Notes: generated from the letters alone by a model not told the origin. Positions 47,672-60,407 are shown, counted from the first letter of the stretch. The stretch is DNA of 64,000 bases from Neospora caninum Liverpool (GCF_000208865.1 NC_018396.1:4454014-4518013), one strand, 5' to 3'. Program-made: numbers and translations.

Positions 47672-50600
47672 GGGTAATTGATAGTACATGCCCGTGTGCA
47701 TACACGTGTTTGCTTGCTGCTGAAAATAGTGCACAAGCAAGGAGTCCTCCATATCCATTACACTCCCAGATATATATATATATATATATATATATTATCT
47801 GTTTGACTACGCTCTTCTCTACACATCCACTTGTATCCATGTGTACATAAATAATGTATATGAATACATATCTTGTGTGTATATCCTTTCTGCACAGGGA
47901 CAGAAGAGACGGAGACCACGAAGGGGGATAAGGTTGGCAGGTGCGTGCAAGTGCGTTACTTCGTCATCCTCGCGCTTGAGAAAGCATGTGTGCGCGTACG
48001 GAGGCTCTGTCTTTTTGCGAGGCCTTCGACAGCCCCCAGCGACAGAGTGCTTCTCCTTTAGCCCGACAGTGCGTCAGAAAAGGATTTAACAAGATCTTAA
48101 ACTCACTAGATACCTCTCTGCGTGTGTGTATGTGGGTGCCTGAGGCTCCGCCCCATCTGATGAAGCGGCCGTTTGCATGATTGCTTTTTCAGGAAAACCC
48201 CCCCTTCCCTGCGGAATGTCTTCCGCAGCATGCTTGCGGGAATCCACCGCACGGACGAATTCGATTTTATTTACGACGGCCTCACGCACCACTTGGGAAA
48301 TGCTGCGTATCGGCCGCACTCGGCCGCGATCTCCGAGAAACCGGTGCGGGGGCGGCGAGAGAAAGGCCCGACTTCTCGCCAGAGACAAGGAGTTTCTTCT
48401 TGTCGCTGTGTAAAGCACAGACGCTCGAGGCAACAAGAGAGGCCGTAGTGTGGATCCTGTTGCTGTCTCCTCGCTGTCTCCCTCGGTAGTGTGTTTGCCA
48501 GCTTTTTCGCTTTGTGCTAGGTTCCACATGGAAACCTGACTCGGGGGCGGCTGGTCGCATGCAGGCAGTTTGCCCGTTGGCCTTCGGTGACGGTCTTCGT
48601 TTCGTCCTCTCGCCGTTATACTCGGGTGACTCCGTTTTCGCGTCCGTTCTCTTGAGTTCCTGCAGATCCTTGTGTTTTGCTTTTCCACTCTCTCAGGACT
48701 TGTTTTGCGAACAACTTCTCATCCTCACGTGGCATCTCTTCACACTGAATGGGGTAGGCGAGGCCTGGATCTTGGAAGGAAACCGCGCAAGAAACCAGAA
48801 ACGCTCCGTCTTCTTCCCGTTTCTCTCTCCAGATAAAGTGGTCTCGGATCGGCGCATCTGCCCGTATCCTACATCTACTTGCAGTATCGGCTATACAAGT
48901 AGTTGCAGGAATCCATAGCTCTTTTATGTATACATGTACGTTTGGACCAGTGCAACAGAAGAGCGGAATTGAAAACGGTTCCCCGTAACTGGTTGTTCGG
49001 ACTCGAATAGCCCGGTTTGGTGGGCTGTCTTCAAACGGTAAAGCGGTTTCTCTGCATTTGTCTCTCGCCGTCTACGATAGGTGTTTCGTCCATCAACTCT
49101 CTACTTCGGAGCCTCCGCGTTTTTGCAGAATTTTCTTCGCCACGTGTGTTCGCGGCGCGGCGCCGATGCTCTCCTTCGGCCGCTCGTCGCACTGCTCCTC
49201 GACGCATCCTTTTTCATTCACCGCCGCGCGGCTTCAGGGCCCGCCGCGGATAGGGACACTCTGTCTCCTTCCACGAACGGAGACACCAACCGCGTGAAGG
49301 AGACAGGACTCACCACGGAGTCGGCGATGCCTGCCAACCCGGCCGAAGCCGCGACGGCCCTCTCCCGCATGGGATTGCTGCACATGTGCTCCTTCATTCT
49401 CCTGGTCCTCTCATCAGGTACGCTCGCGGGCTTTCCCCTGCCTTGTCTCGCACGTGCATTGTCTCTCGCGTGCATTGTCTCTCACGTGCATTGTCTCTCA
49501 CGCGCATTGTCTCGCATGTGCATTGTCTTCTTTCCCTTGCATTTTCTCTCGACCTCGAAGAACGTCTTCTCGTCTTCCACGCCCCGCTGACTGCTTCCCG
49601 CTCTTCCTTCCCGGGATTCCAGAGAGACGGTTTTTTCTCCGAGTCTCGCGTGCGTCGTCTTGTGTCTTTGCTTCCAATTTGCGTTCTTCGACGCGAGCGC
49701 TCTGTGCCCCTTTCCGTAGGCGGGAACCATGTGCCGCCTCTGTGACGAAAGCCTGGTATTTTCGACAATACACGCCCCGAGAGTTGCCCCACCTCCCTGC
49801 GCGCCGTCTCTCTCTCGGCGCTCTTGGCGTTTCAACGGGTTCGCTGTTTGGAGGCGTCTTTCTGGTTGAACGTGACTGACAGCTGCCACCGTCTTCCTCG
49901 TTCCTTGCGGCTCTTTTTGCAGAAAGGGATTTCGCTGTGAGGCTGAATGAAGCCTTTGTCGGAAAGGCGCCTGCTGATCTCCCGGTCTTCCAGGGGACCT
50001 ACGCAGACTTCCTGTGTCTCGCTATCCACCGAGTCGTCATGGATGCGACGGGGGTAAGCGCAAAAAGAGACGTTTCGAAGCGTCTCTGCACGCAGACACA
50101 CAACGTACACACAAAACGTGAGAGGTGCGCATGCTTCAGTACTTCCTTTTCTCTCTTGACGAGATCCACTACTCGCCAGATCTCGAGTGGCGATACCCGG
50201 CACTCTATAGAGAGTTCACAGATCCGCGCGTGGGGGGCCGAAGAAGCGTAGAATGTGTATCTGGTAGAAAAGAACACGAGGCGTCAGTCGAATTCGGGTG
50301 GCCACAGACAGCTCGTGTCTCTCACCAGCTGCAGACGAATGCAGCGAGAGGGTTCATCTCCCACGTCCCATTGATACTCATGAGTCATCCCGCGTCGTCC
50401 TGGCGGGAAGTATCGGTCTCCACTCTCGTCGGTGAAATGAGTGTGAAAGCAAGAGATTCAAATGTACAACTGCAGGCCTTTGCGGAGTGTTCTGTTTTTC
50501 TTAGCCCCGTGGAAGTTCGGACAGCTTGGTGGACATGCTGCTCACGGTGCTTTGCAACGTGAGCGCGTACGTGAAGGCGTTTTGTCTCGAATCTTGTCTT

Positions 50601-50873
50601 CGACTGATGGCCATGATGGAGCGACTGACGCGACGCTACTGGCTCTTCTCCGCCCCGCAGCACTACCACGACGTGTTTTTCCTGCTCGATGTCTTCAACA
50701 ACCTCATTCAGTATCAATTCGAAGTGAGCGAAAAGAGGCAGGAAAAAAGAGGCAGGGTGCTCAGAGACGCCGCCAATCGGAAACCGCACTGATGCCTCGC
50801 TTCCCCCATGATCTCTCCTACACTATATATATATATATATACGTGTATATATGCTTATGTAGACATAAGGATA

Positions 50874-50914
<41 letters not shown>

Positions 50915-52462
50915 TTACGGATACATACATGGATATGCCTGAAGGCGTATGCAAATATATATCAATAAATGTAGATTTTTTTATATATGTGGAAAAGTGG
51001 CGGTGCATGCATGTACGTGGGGCCGCAAACCTAGATGGGATGCGTGCATGCGCATGACTCGATGATTGTGACAGGCGCCTGACCTCGTTGAAACTCCTTG
51101 TCGGCGCGTGTGATGTGAGCGTTTGACCCAGCCTCGTGTTTTTGTCTACATAGGTGCGTGCGTGCGTTTGTCTACAAACCTAAACTGAGAATAAGTCTAG
51201 ACATGTGTTACCACATGCTGGTCGTAAAATTAGATGTAGCTGCAGATACACATGTATGTATAGCTATAGGTATAACTATTTGCACACATACCCATCTATG
51301 TATATAGAGATCTATATAGGGCTTCCTAAATATGTATCGATTCACATAAATACAGAATGGGGAAGGCTCAAATATATGTATAATGAAGTTTGCGTATGTG
51401 CTCCCGGGTGTGGACTCCTTCTGTGTGACGCTGCTTAGGGGAACAGCCAGTTGGTGTACGCGATTTTGCGTCAGAAGAAGATTTTTTGTGACTTGGAAAC
51501 CCTCACGTTGCCAGCGTCGATGCGCAGTTCGCGTCGAGCCGGAACGAAAGATGGCGAGGAGGCAGTGGCAGAGACTCCCGAAAGCGGAGACCGATCGCGG
51601 GTCTCTAAGATAGACTCGTGCGGAGGGAGCGAGAGAGACGAGGCAGACTGCTCGGAGCGGAACGGCGAGAAACCTGAGGGCGAAGACGCAGGGGGAAGAG
51701 ACGAGGGTGCCGGCGAGGCGCGAGAAGACGAAAGCTTGGCCGGCGAAGACGACCGCTGGGAACCCACGGAAGAGTGGCTAGAAGAGTGGAAGCAAAAACT
51801 CCCTCTCCAGACGATCCTGCGCTTAATTCAGTGTCTCCTACCCCAGGTACGAAGGGACTGTCTCCTTTTCCAGGTTTTGTGCAACTGTCTCCCTTTCCCG
51901 GTGGAACGGTGGTGGCTGTGCAGTCTTCAAGTGCAGACTGTCAGATGTGCCTCTAGCCGTGTTCGACGGTATCACTTTTTAGAACGCGTTTTTCCGTTTT
52001 TTAATCTTCTCTCCCTTCGCCGCTTCTCAGCTGTGTCCACCTTTCCGGCCCTTGTCTCGTTGCGTTATGTGTATCTTCATGTATGTATGGAGATATCCGT
52101 GGACAGTGTGGACAGAGAGGTAATCTCTCTACCTGTTTACATATCTCTTTTTACACATATATCCGTGCATCTGTGTATGGATCGATTTGAGGTTTTCTGA
52201 GTGGTTCGTTCTTTTCTAGGTTGAAGAGGAATGCGCACGACGAGAAGTCACGGATCAGCAGGACATCCTCGCGTTTTTGGAGAAGACAACGATGGTCGGG
52301 CTGTTGCCCGTGCCCCATCCCATCATCATCCGCAATTATCAGCCGAATGCGTACACGGCTCTCTGGTTCACTTCCTTCATGTGGGGCGTTCTCCTGGTGT
52401 CTTCGCCGGCACTGAGCAATGTCACGCGATCTCGCATTCGTCTGATTGTCATGAATCCGTAA
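43607..52462 (+). CDS. HID1: HID1 homologue (HID-1/Dymeclin family)
   Basis: HID1 is a peripheral Golgi protein that, in animals, sorts cargo into dense-core vesicles. Thirteen exons join with exact phases: 43607-43726, 44212-44340, 44888-45601, 46439-46576, 47242-47344, 47898-47940, 48193-48343, 48697-48753, 49129-49417, 49923-50053, 50505-50723, 51439-51846, 52220-52462; 914 residues (human 788). It begins MGNADSK, the N-myristoylation start shared with human MGNTDSK. Colinear matches include [14 protein letters not shown] segments, [89 protein letters not shown] and [17 protein letters not shown]. An acidic insertion sits in exon 3 and another in exon 12. The last 20 residues do not match the family (see findings). 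Confidence 0.92.
44745..44792. repeat. Perfect 20-bp inverted repeat in HID1 intron 2
   Basis: The arm 44745-44764 (GGCCTCGCTCGCCCTTGCTG) is the exact reverse complement of 44773-44792, with an 8-base loop GTAAAAGG. The intron runs 44341-44887, so the hairpin is about 95 bases before the acceptor. Confidence 0.95.
45676..45834. repeat. Compound TA/TG microsatellite in HID1 intron 3
   Basis: About 160 bases of TATATGTATATACATG-like repeats with a pure (TA)n core near 45790-45808. Confidence 0.9.
47641..47796. repeat. Two (TA)n microsatellites in HID1 intron 5
   Basis: Pure TA runs at 47641-47666 and 47771-47795, about 100 bases apart. Confidence 0.88.
49451..49530. repeat. 16-bp tandem repeat in HID1 intron 9
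   Basis: Five consecutive copies of CACGTGCATTGTCTCT with changes at one to three positions, starting 34 bases after the exon 9 donor. Confidence 0.88.
50824..50914. repeat. (TA)n microsatellites in HID1 intron 11
   Basis: Runs at 50824-50841 and about 50877-50913; the second is one of the two longest pure TA tracts in the window. Confidence 0.88.
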
Positions 52463-53660
52463 AAGCTTGGCGAGAAGCGACAATGCCTGGTGCGTTCGAC
52501 AGCGAGGGCGCCGGGAAAAAGCGAGAATCGACCGACGCCAGAGGCAAGACCCAACTCGGCAATTCTTTCCCCACTTTCCGTCGTCAGAGCTCCAGAAAGA
52601 GACAGGGGAGGAAAGCGAAGGCAGGAAGACCCGGAGAGGAGAGAAGAAGTGACAGAAATGTGATGCAAACAAGGCAGGAAGGTGAAGCCTTGTGAGAACA
52701 GCGGCCTGCGGACGTATGTCTTTTCGCGGAGCGGAAGAAAAGGAACAAACGAAACAGGAAGATGTGGCGGATGGGGTGTAAGCGAGTGTCGCTACGCTTA
52801 GGTCTGCCTCCGGGTTTTGCCCCAGATTTCCAAAGGAAAAACACGAAAAAAGAAAACGGTGGGCGGATTCACGAGTTTTCCGGTGTCGATCGGGAGGCTC
52901 GTTTTTTGAGAGACGAAACCCGGAGGTCGTGAAGCGATGTGGATGGGTAAATGTCTGTTTGTGGCAGCTGATCATGACCAGAACTTCTGGTTTCTATGTC
53001 GTGAGCTAAACGAGGACAGAAAGGCATGTGTCCCCGTGGTTTTGTCGCCAGACCTCGTTTTATTCGTGACAAGATACGACAGACACAAAACATCTCTGCG
53101 CCAGCGGCCACAACGCGGCAACCGCAAACATATGGGTTCATATTTACGGGACGGCCGGTAGATTTGCATGCAGACGCACATCGGGATAGCACATCAGTGA
53201 AGCGCTTCGGTGCTCGAGAGGGATCTCTGGCCCTTCCCGAACTTTGTGAGGCCGAGGTACGCCTCTTCCTTCATCGATAGAGGCAGCTATAGCATGGACA
53301 TTTGTCTCCCCACACGCATAAACATTTCCTGTACGAATGCAGCCAGCGAGGTAGGCTGCTCCCTCTATGCATGATATATATATGCACAGACATATATCTA
53401 TCGATATATATATATATATATGTCTCTTTGTTGAGTTGTGGAGGTTGATAAAGAGAGACTAGGTGTCGGCTCTGGCGCTTCACGCGAGAGTGAGAAGGTC
53501 CGAAGATGGCAACTTCAAGCGATTGGCCTGCAGCCAGCGTCAAGGTTTGATGACTCACAACTGATGGATTTTCCTGCGTTGTCGTTTTCGTTCCCCCGTG
53601 GGCGGCAGAGCGACAAAACCGAAACACCTGTCATTTTCCACTGGAAACGAAGTGGAAAGC
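52463..53660. other. Convergent intergenic region between HID1 and gene G
   Basis: Likely 3' UTRs. It contains a (TA)n tract at about 53402-53421 and a short plus-strand frame ending at 53279 (CEAEVRLFLHR, then TAG) that may be an alternative last exon of HID1. Confidence 0.45.
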
Positions 53661-56114
53661 TTAAGTATTTTCAGACGTCTCGTCTCGGTCTGAGCCACTT
53701 TGCTCTGAGGGACTCGTGTCGTCTCCGACACCGATCTCTTTTCCCTCTTTCGATTGGTCGTCTTCGCTCTCGACGTACACAAGCGGTGCGTCCAGTACCG
53801 CGAACTTCCCACATTCTTTCCCTTCACAGATTCGGGGTAGGCACTGAGTGGTGTCGAAACCCTCCCAGAAAAAAGAGATTGAGGATTCCCGTTCACCGCT
53901 TTCAGAAGAAATCGCCGCGTCGTTGACGGCACCCGAGGCCAACTCACTCCGCTTGTCTGTCGCGCTTGGCGACCGGGCAATAGGCGACAAAGCACGCCCT
54001 GTAGGGGGTACGATTGCAAAGAGCTGATTGTTTTGCTGCGCAGAAGGTGCGAGTGGCATTGCAACACTCTTTTGAGAAAGGAAATCTTGGAAGGCAGGTT
54101 CGACGCGCGCGTCGCCGTCTCGCTCCGGACTCTTGGGCGGGACGTGCTCCGGAGTTTGTGAGATGAAGGACGCGAGGTGTACAGGCAGGTCGGACGACTC
54201 TTGTGAAGAAAGAAGACTCAAGAGGGGAGCAAAAGGGTGATTCTTCAGTGACGGGCGAGGCCAGCACTTCTGTGAACCGCTGTCGGCAGAGGCGTTTCGC
54301 GCCATCTCGTGTGCGGCTATCGCCGAGACGAGGATCGACAGACGGACAGAGAGCGGCAAGTGCGCCGCCAGGCAGGCAGGTGTCTGAGAGGCAGTCACCC
54401 CAGGCAACACACGCACACACGCAAAGAGAGAGAGGAAAAATACGAAGGGAGGAAGGCAGCGAGGCTCCGCGAGCCAAGGAAACGAAGCAGTTGACTGAAT
54501 TTCTCATTTACGCAGATTTACGATCCAAGTCGAGGAGTCAAGCAGCCTAGGGAAAAGTTCCGCGGGTCCAACTCACGTATATGCATATCGCCGTGTGTAG
54601 ATGTTCATTCGGTTCAACAAGACAACGCCGCCTTTTGCCCCGTCTCCTATACAACCACGAGCTGGCTAAAGCTTTTTCGGCAGCGTGTGAGGATACTCAG
54701 GTGCGAACGACGCGTTGTGCGTCTACTCTGATGAAGCACACTGTCGCAGGCTTGAGAGCTTGGCCTCGTCACTTCACTCCGCGACAGCGTCACCTATTCC
54801 TCTCCTCGGCTCACATCGTTTCTTCCGCGCAGCTGTTCTCTCACGTTTCTCTTTTTCCTTTGCCGTCGCTTTTTCCGCACCAGATTTTTCCAGAATCTCC
54901 GTTACCTTGAACTCGACGATTTTGAGGAGCACCACCATCACCTCGATGGCAGTCACCTCCCGGTAGGCGAGATCCATCCAGGACGAGGATCGTTTCCCGA
55001 GGATTTTCCGGAGCTGTTTGCGGTAGCTCTTTTCGATCGCTGCTGTGGCAAACGGCCGTGGCCAGTTTTGCTTTCCTAACGCCTGAGTTTTCAGTGGACG
55101 CTCGTTGCTTCTGAAATCCGACACCTCGCGACGGGTTTCCTCTGTCCCCGTCAGAGGGGCGCCACTCTGTCCCTCCAGAGTTGTGCCCCGGATCGCATTT
55201 GCGTTCTTCGGTTCGGATTTCCCACTCGCGAAGTCTTTAGAACAGCCGCTGTACGGATCCGCGCCGACGCTGTGGCCGAGACTCTCTGGTTTATCGCATC
55301 CCCGCCGTGATGAAGGGGACGAGTCATGGGCGTTCTCCTCCAGGATGACGCTGGGAACGTTCGTGATTGTGACGCGAGGACCCGTCCGTCTTCTGCCTGA
55401 GTTCTCAAGTCGCGATTTCCCCTCGTGTTTTTCTTCCCTTCTGCTGCCTTGCGGAGACGAAGGACTGAACGCCTCAGAGCCGAGAGGTCGGCGGCCACCT
55501 GCGGGGCGGGCAGAGGCGGATTTCCCGTCTTTGCCGCCGCGTTTTGGATCTGAGGTAACCGGTTTCAGCTTCGGACCTAGAGGCGCATGCGTGGGGGGAG
55601 ACTCCGCGAGAGGCGCAACTTGAGGCTCTTCGAAATCATGATTTCCTTGCCGAGGATAGAAGCCACCTGGCCGTGGAGAGACGAGAGGACGCGACGCGGG
55701 CGTAGCATCGTTCGAAACGGCGTCTAACGCCGAGGGCGACTTCGTCGCTTTCTGGAGTCGCCGCTTCTTCTTTTCTTCCCGAAGCTCATGAAAAGCTGCA
55801 AGAGCTTCCTCTTGGTCTTGGAACTCCGGCAGGAAATGGAACAGAAAGTACAGAACCTCGAGAGGAGTCACGGCCAGAGAAGTGCCCTTGAACGCATCGC
55901 CCAAGAGCGACCTAAGGGAGACTGGAGAAACAGCGGACGATAGGGCGCAAGAACAACAGTCACACAGAAAACGCGAATCACTGGAATACATACAAAACGC
56001 TGAAACACCGCCAAAAATGCAATACTTGTTAATGTTTGCGCTTTTTGGATGTGGAAGTCCCGTCTAGGAAAGACACACGCATTTGTGCGTCGGCCTGAGC
56101 ATGTGAGCCTGTAG

Positions 56115-56156
<42 letters not shown>

Positions 56157-59100
56157 CGGTCTCCTTCCAAACCGAAGACGAGCTATGTCGTGGTCCTCTT
56201 CTTTCAGCTTGCTTCACCTGGCTCCACACACGTCTCGAAGCGCCTGTGCGTGCGCTTCTTTGTTCTTCCTCTCTTGTCCCATTGTATGGCTACCAGTGAG
56301 GACTGCCCCAAAACGACTACGAGCGTGCATGTGGCCGCAGCCCCCTCACTTGGATTTCGTCTTTCTTCTTCGCATGTCTCCTTTGGCTCTGTGCCGGGAG
56401 TTCCTGACGTCTGGTGGTTCGTAAGGCCTTCTGTCTCCTTTGGAGGCGCGACCGGCTCGGGGTCCGGAGCCGCCGGGGCCGGTCGCGCGGCTTGGTTTTT
56501 CTGGACGAGAGACAGCAGAGCCGCAACGGTTGATGGAAAAAAAGCGGAGACGAAGTCCGCCTCTTCTGTCTTTCAAAATGCGTGCCTGTATACAGCCTTT
56601 CTGTTTTTTGCGGAACTTATCTCCTAATCCGACTGGCACGCATAGGCGGAACGAGATATGCAAACGCGTTCAGACGTGCAGAAGATTCGATCCTCAAGCA
56701 GAGACAGTCCTTGTCGTCTGATCGGCGGACCCCCTGACGCATACACCCGCGCCGGCTTTTCTCTCGGCGTAGGAAGTAGAGGTGGGCAAGACATGTTTTG
56801 CTTTCTTCCTCGGATAGGCGCGCACATGCATGTGTGCCGGCTCCTTTTCGCCGTCTTTCTCAGATTTGAGGAGAAGCGTTCACCATCGTCGACACGGGAC
56901 AAAAAAGATACGTTTGCGTGCCCGGATCTTCTTTTGCGTAGCACTCCAGAACGTCATAGTCGCTGCAGCGCGTTTTCTCCTGGATTCCCCCCTTCACCGC
57001 CTCACCGCCTTTGCGTCTGAAGGTCCAGGGGCTGCACTAAGCCGTCGTCGGGATTTCTCAGAGGTTCGGCAGCCGGCCGCAAGTGTCTCCGCGTTTGCGC
57101 CTCGCACCGGTCGCCCTGACGGTGGCGACGGAGCCCCAGACGCGGGCCCCAGGTCGGTGGGTTGAGCACCTTGCTGTTCCGTCGTGTGGGGCGGCTGTTC
57201 TAGCAGAAGAAAAAACGAAACAGATCCAGCATACACATGGAGCATAGACCTGCCTGGCTTACACGGGACACATTCAACGCGCTTCTGGAACGCTGTTCAG
57301 CAACCTTGTGGGGGCGGCAAAGCTGAGAGATGTGCAACTTGAAATCGTACAGCATTCCGCACGCTTTCAGACAAGAGACCAGTCGAGATTTGCGCGATTC
57401 TCGTTTTGAGGAGGTACCTCAGCTACGGCTTCCAGCGCACGAAAACCATGATTTAGTCGTGTTTGTCAGAGAAAAAAGAGACAGAGATACGCCTCAGAGA
57501 GGCGCCGTGAACGTTTAGGGCGAGGGGGTTCGTGTTATGTGTGGAGTTCTGCGCGGAGCGCCTACCTTCTTCTGGTGCAGCAGGAGAGGGATCTAAAGAC
57601 AACAGCTGTCTTGCTGCTTCTTTCTCTTCGGACGATACTAAGAGCCCCCAGCGCTGCAAAACGGATAGAGATAAATACGCCCTTGCGTGTGGACCACCAT
57701 TTCGACTCTCTCTGTTCTGTGGAAGAAACCGGTAGCAACGGATTCCTACAGACGAACGAGTTCCTCTCGCCCCCGGGTTCCTTCACAAACTACAATAGCC
57801 GCCGAAGGGAGAGTCAGTTACAGGAAAGGGAACCTCTATCTCTTGCCACAGCGCAGTGTATTCCCTGTTTCGCGCGTCCGGGAAGGTCCGGAACTGGCGC
57901 GTGATCCCGAAGAAGAGGAAACGGAGGAATCCGGGGAACGAATGCGCAGCATAGAGACGCAAAACAGAACAAGAGAAAGGAGGGGCGACACGGCGAAGCC
58001 TGGCCGATCCAGTCCACGTCCCGGCTTACCCGCAACATCGAAAGCAAGTCTTGGAGGTAGACCGATCCTGTCATACGAGGACCTCTCGCCAGCGTTGCGT
58101 GTGGAATTACATCGCTTGTTTCACTCGTTAAGACGGACGAATGCGAAGGCCCGGCCTTGTCGAAACCTTCGAAGTCAAACAAGCAGAAGACGGCCGAAAA
58201 AGCCCAGTTTCACGGAAACACAGCGTCGCGTCAGCTCGCAACCTATGTTACCCGATAGGACGCGGCGCTCGCTGCCGGCGCAGCGGTCTCCAAAGCTACC
58301 GGCGAAGGCAACCAGGGAACGACATGCAGCAGCAGATACATAGGCACCTATCCACACATCTAGGCGTGCCTTTGTTGGGTGTTTCTCTGAAACAAGACCG
58401 TGGACAAGGCATATGAGAAGTGGATTTCCCTCGCTGTTGAGGGACAGGCGAGACATGAGTCTAACCTTCCCCTTTCAGCTTTTCGCTGGAGTTGCCTGGC
58501 CGCTCCGGTTCACATGTGCAGGCCGGTCGAGCGTCGATCGGCACGAGGGCGAAGTTACGAGCGAGGAATGGCCGCAACGGTGCAAAGGCTTGAAGGACAT
58601 CGGGGTCCGTGAAAGGTTTGAAGGCGTCTAGAGAGGGCGACTTAAACGTGTGTGGAGATGCCATTTTTCGGCTGAGGCTGCTCCGCCTGCTGGCGAGGCT
58701 GCTGCTTCGCTTTCGACCGCTGCGACTGCACACGCTGCTGTTTCTCCGCATTGCAGGACTACAGAGACTTCCTTTTCTGCTCCCTCCCCCCACGTTGCTG
58801 GAGCACGTTTCATAGAATTGCAGCAGAGAGACAGTAAAGCTGGAGAGCGCGAGGTCTAGAGACTTTTTCGGTGCCGGAAAACAGCCCGAGGGGGTCAGCG
58901 CCGCAGCGTTGTCGTTCACTGCTTCTTCGTGAAGAAGCTGGTCTTGGGCAAGAAGAACGAGACTCCGCAGAAAGGAAGAGAGGAGCAAAGGCCTTCGTTC
59001 CACAACCTCGAATTCCGGCGTCCCGAGCGCGTGCGCAAGTGTGAGTGTGGATTGCTCTCTCAAAGACAACGAGCCTGCATCTGGCTGCGAAAGCGAGGCA

Positions 59101-59486
59101 GCCGTGTCGGAACCGAAGCCAGAGAGAAACCCATCACTTTTCCTGGTTCCAACACTCCCCTTGTTGAGAGCAAAACAACGGTTTCCGGCCCCTCCGCCGC
59201 TGCTGTCGCCGATCGTTTCTCCAAGATCTTTTCGACACTGTTTTGCTCCAGAGTCGTCGACCCCCTCCGTCTCAGTCCCGTTCCCCGCGCACGCTAAAAG
59301 GCCCGAGGCTGCCTCTGAAGAGACACTCCTGTTTGCAGCGTCCGTGGAAAGCGTAAGAGTCCGTGCGTCGCCCGAAGACTCAGCTGCCGGGGAGGGATCA
59401 AAATCCAGAGAGGGGATGTTCCTTTTTGCGAAATTCAAACAGTCCGACGGAGTAGGTGCGAACTGCGTCGCCACCTCGAGAGCCTG
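53661..59486 (-). CDS. Gene G: unrecognised Ser/Arg-rich protein, eight exons, 5' end open
   Basis: Product not recognised. Eight exons chain with matching phases: 59486..58466, 58166..58030, 57653..57566, 57199..57006, 56500..56350, 55921..54794, 54646..54577, 54279..53661, giving about 1135 residues and a TGA stop. The first exon has no ATG and begins at an acceptor (GCTGCCTCAG), so a start exon is missing. Visible parts: an N-terminal helix-rich block (RRPLLLSSFLRSLVLLAQDQL, 58960-58900), a run of RRxS/RxRSS sites near 58790-58700 that look like basophilic-kinase targets, a Pro/Glu-rich exon 5, a hydrophobic block in exon 6 (LEVLYFLFHFLPEFQDQ; later AYREVTAIEVMVVLLKIVEF) and an acidic Ser-rich C-terminus. 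The exon 1 donor (GTTAGA) and exon 7 are the weakest joins. Confidence 0.65.
56116..56153. repeat. (TA)n microsatellite in gene G intron 5
   Basis: About 38 bases of uninterrupted TA, between exons 5 and 6 of gene G. Confidence 0.92.
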
Positions 59487-59567
59487 AGGCAGCGGAGGAG
59501 AGCGGGACAGAGAGAGGACGAACCAGGAGGACGACTGAGGGTCAGGGGACCAGCAGAGCGTGAAGGC

Positions 59568-60407
59568 ATGAAGGCGACTGGAAGAGCGGCGCTGCTACAC
59601 AGGTTGTGGCGCACGGAAAACGGTCTTTCGATGCGTAGAGATCGGCGCATTTGCTAGAAGGCAACGAAGTTTATCGGCGTAGGCGTTCTAGGGCGTCACA
59701 CTCCGAAACACGGAGGCAAAACTGAATGGTTTTTGTGCGGTTCAGCAACCCGGTGCCGTTTTCTTCTTTGTGCAGACGTATGGACGGAAAAGATGCATTG
59801 CTGGTAGAAAAGGAGCGCGAGGACGATTATGGCGTCTACGCCGGGTTTTCAGTTGCAACCTCTGTACTCCAAATGATTACAGGTACCCTCTCTGCGCTTT
59901 CCTACAGACGCGAGCGTGGATCGCTTGCGACTCTCTCTCGATCTTTGTTCCACCTTTTGAACCCGATCGGCGCAATGGAGCAGACACAATCACCTCCTTC
60001 CTTCCGAGCACCGAGACACACACATCCCTTCTACTGTTTGCCACAGACGCATCCGGTTCCCTTCGTACCCTGAGAACCCGGCTCAGGGGTCTATCTGCTC
60101 CGAGAAGCCGTGCATCCGCCGCGAGAATCCTGGCAGAAAAGAAGGGAGGACACACAAAGGGGAAAATGGCCGAAAGCGCACGAGACCAGAAAGAGACCCA
60201 GAAAAACCAGTCATCAGGTCCGAAAAAAAGAACGCGTCCAGCGTCTCTGGAGCAAAGGACTGTTTCCAGTGTCCAGACAGCGTCCGAATTGGCCGCTCGT
60301 TAACCTGGATCGGCGCTTCTCCTTTTCCTCGGTTTTGAACAGTGGAACCGACTGGAACAATACACCAAAGAGAACCATGCGCAAAGCCGGCCTTGCGGAA
60401 AAAATGA
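59568..60407 (+). CDS. Candidate three-exon microprotein
   Basis: A possible 68-residue protein on the opposite strand to both neighbours. Exons 59568-59602, 59776-59882 and 60343-60407 join with matching phases (2 to 1, then 1 to 2). The middle exon is bounded by a textbook acceptor (TTCTTCTTTGTGCAG) and donor (ATTACAG|GTACCC) and reads RMDGKDALLVEKEREDDYG followed by VYAGFSVATSVLQMIT, which looks like a soluble acidic helix plus a short hydrophobic helix. The third exon follows GGTTTTGAACAG and ends in TGA. The first exon (MKATGRAALLHR) is the weakest and could instead be a mitochondrial-type leader. No homologue is recognised. It might be only a chance ORF or an antisense exon. Confidence 0.35.
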
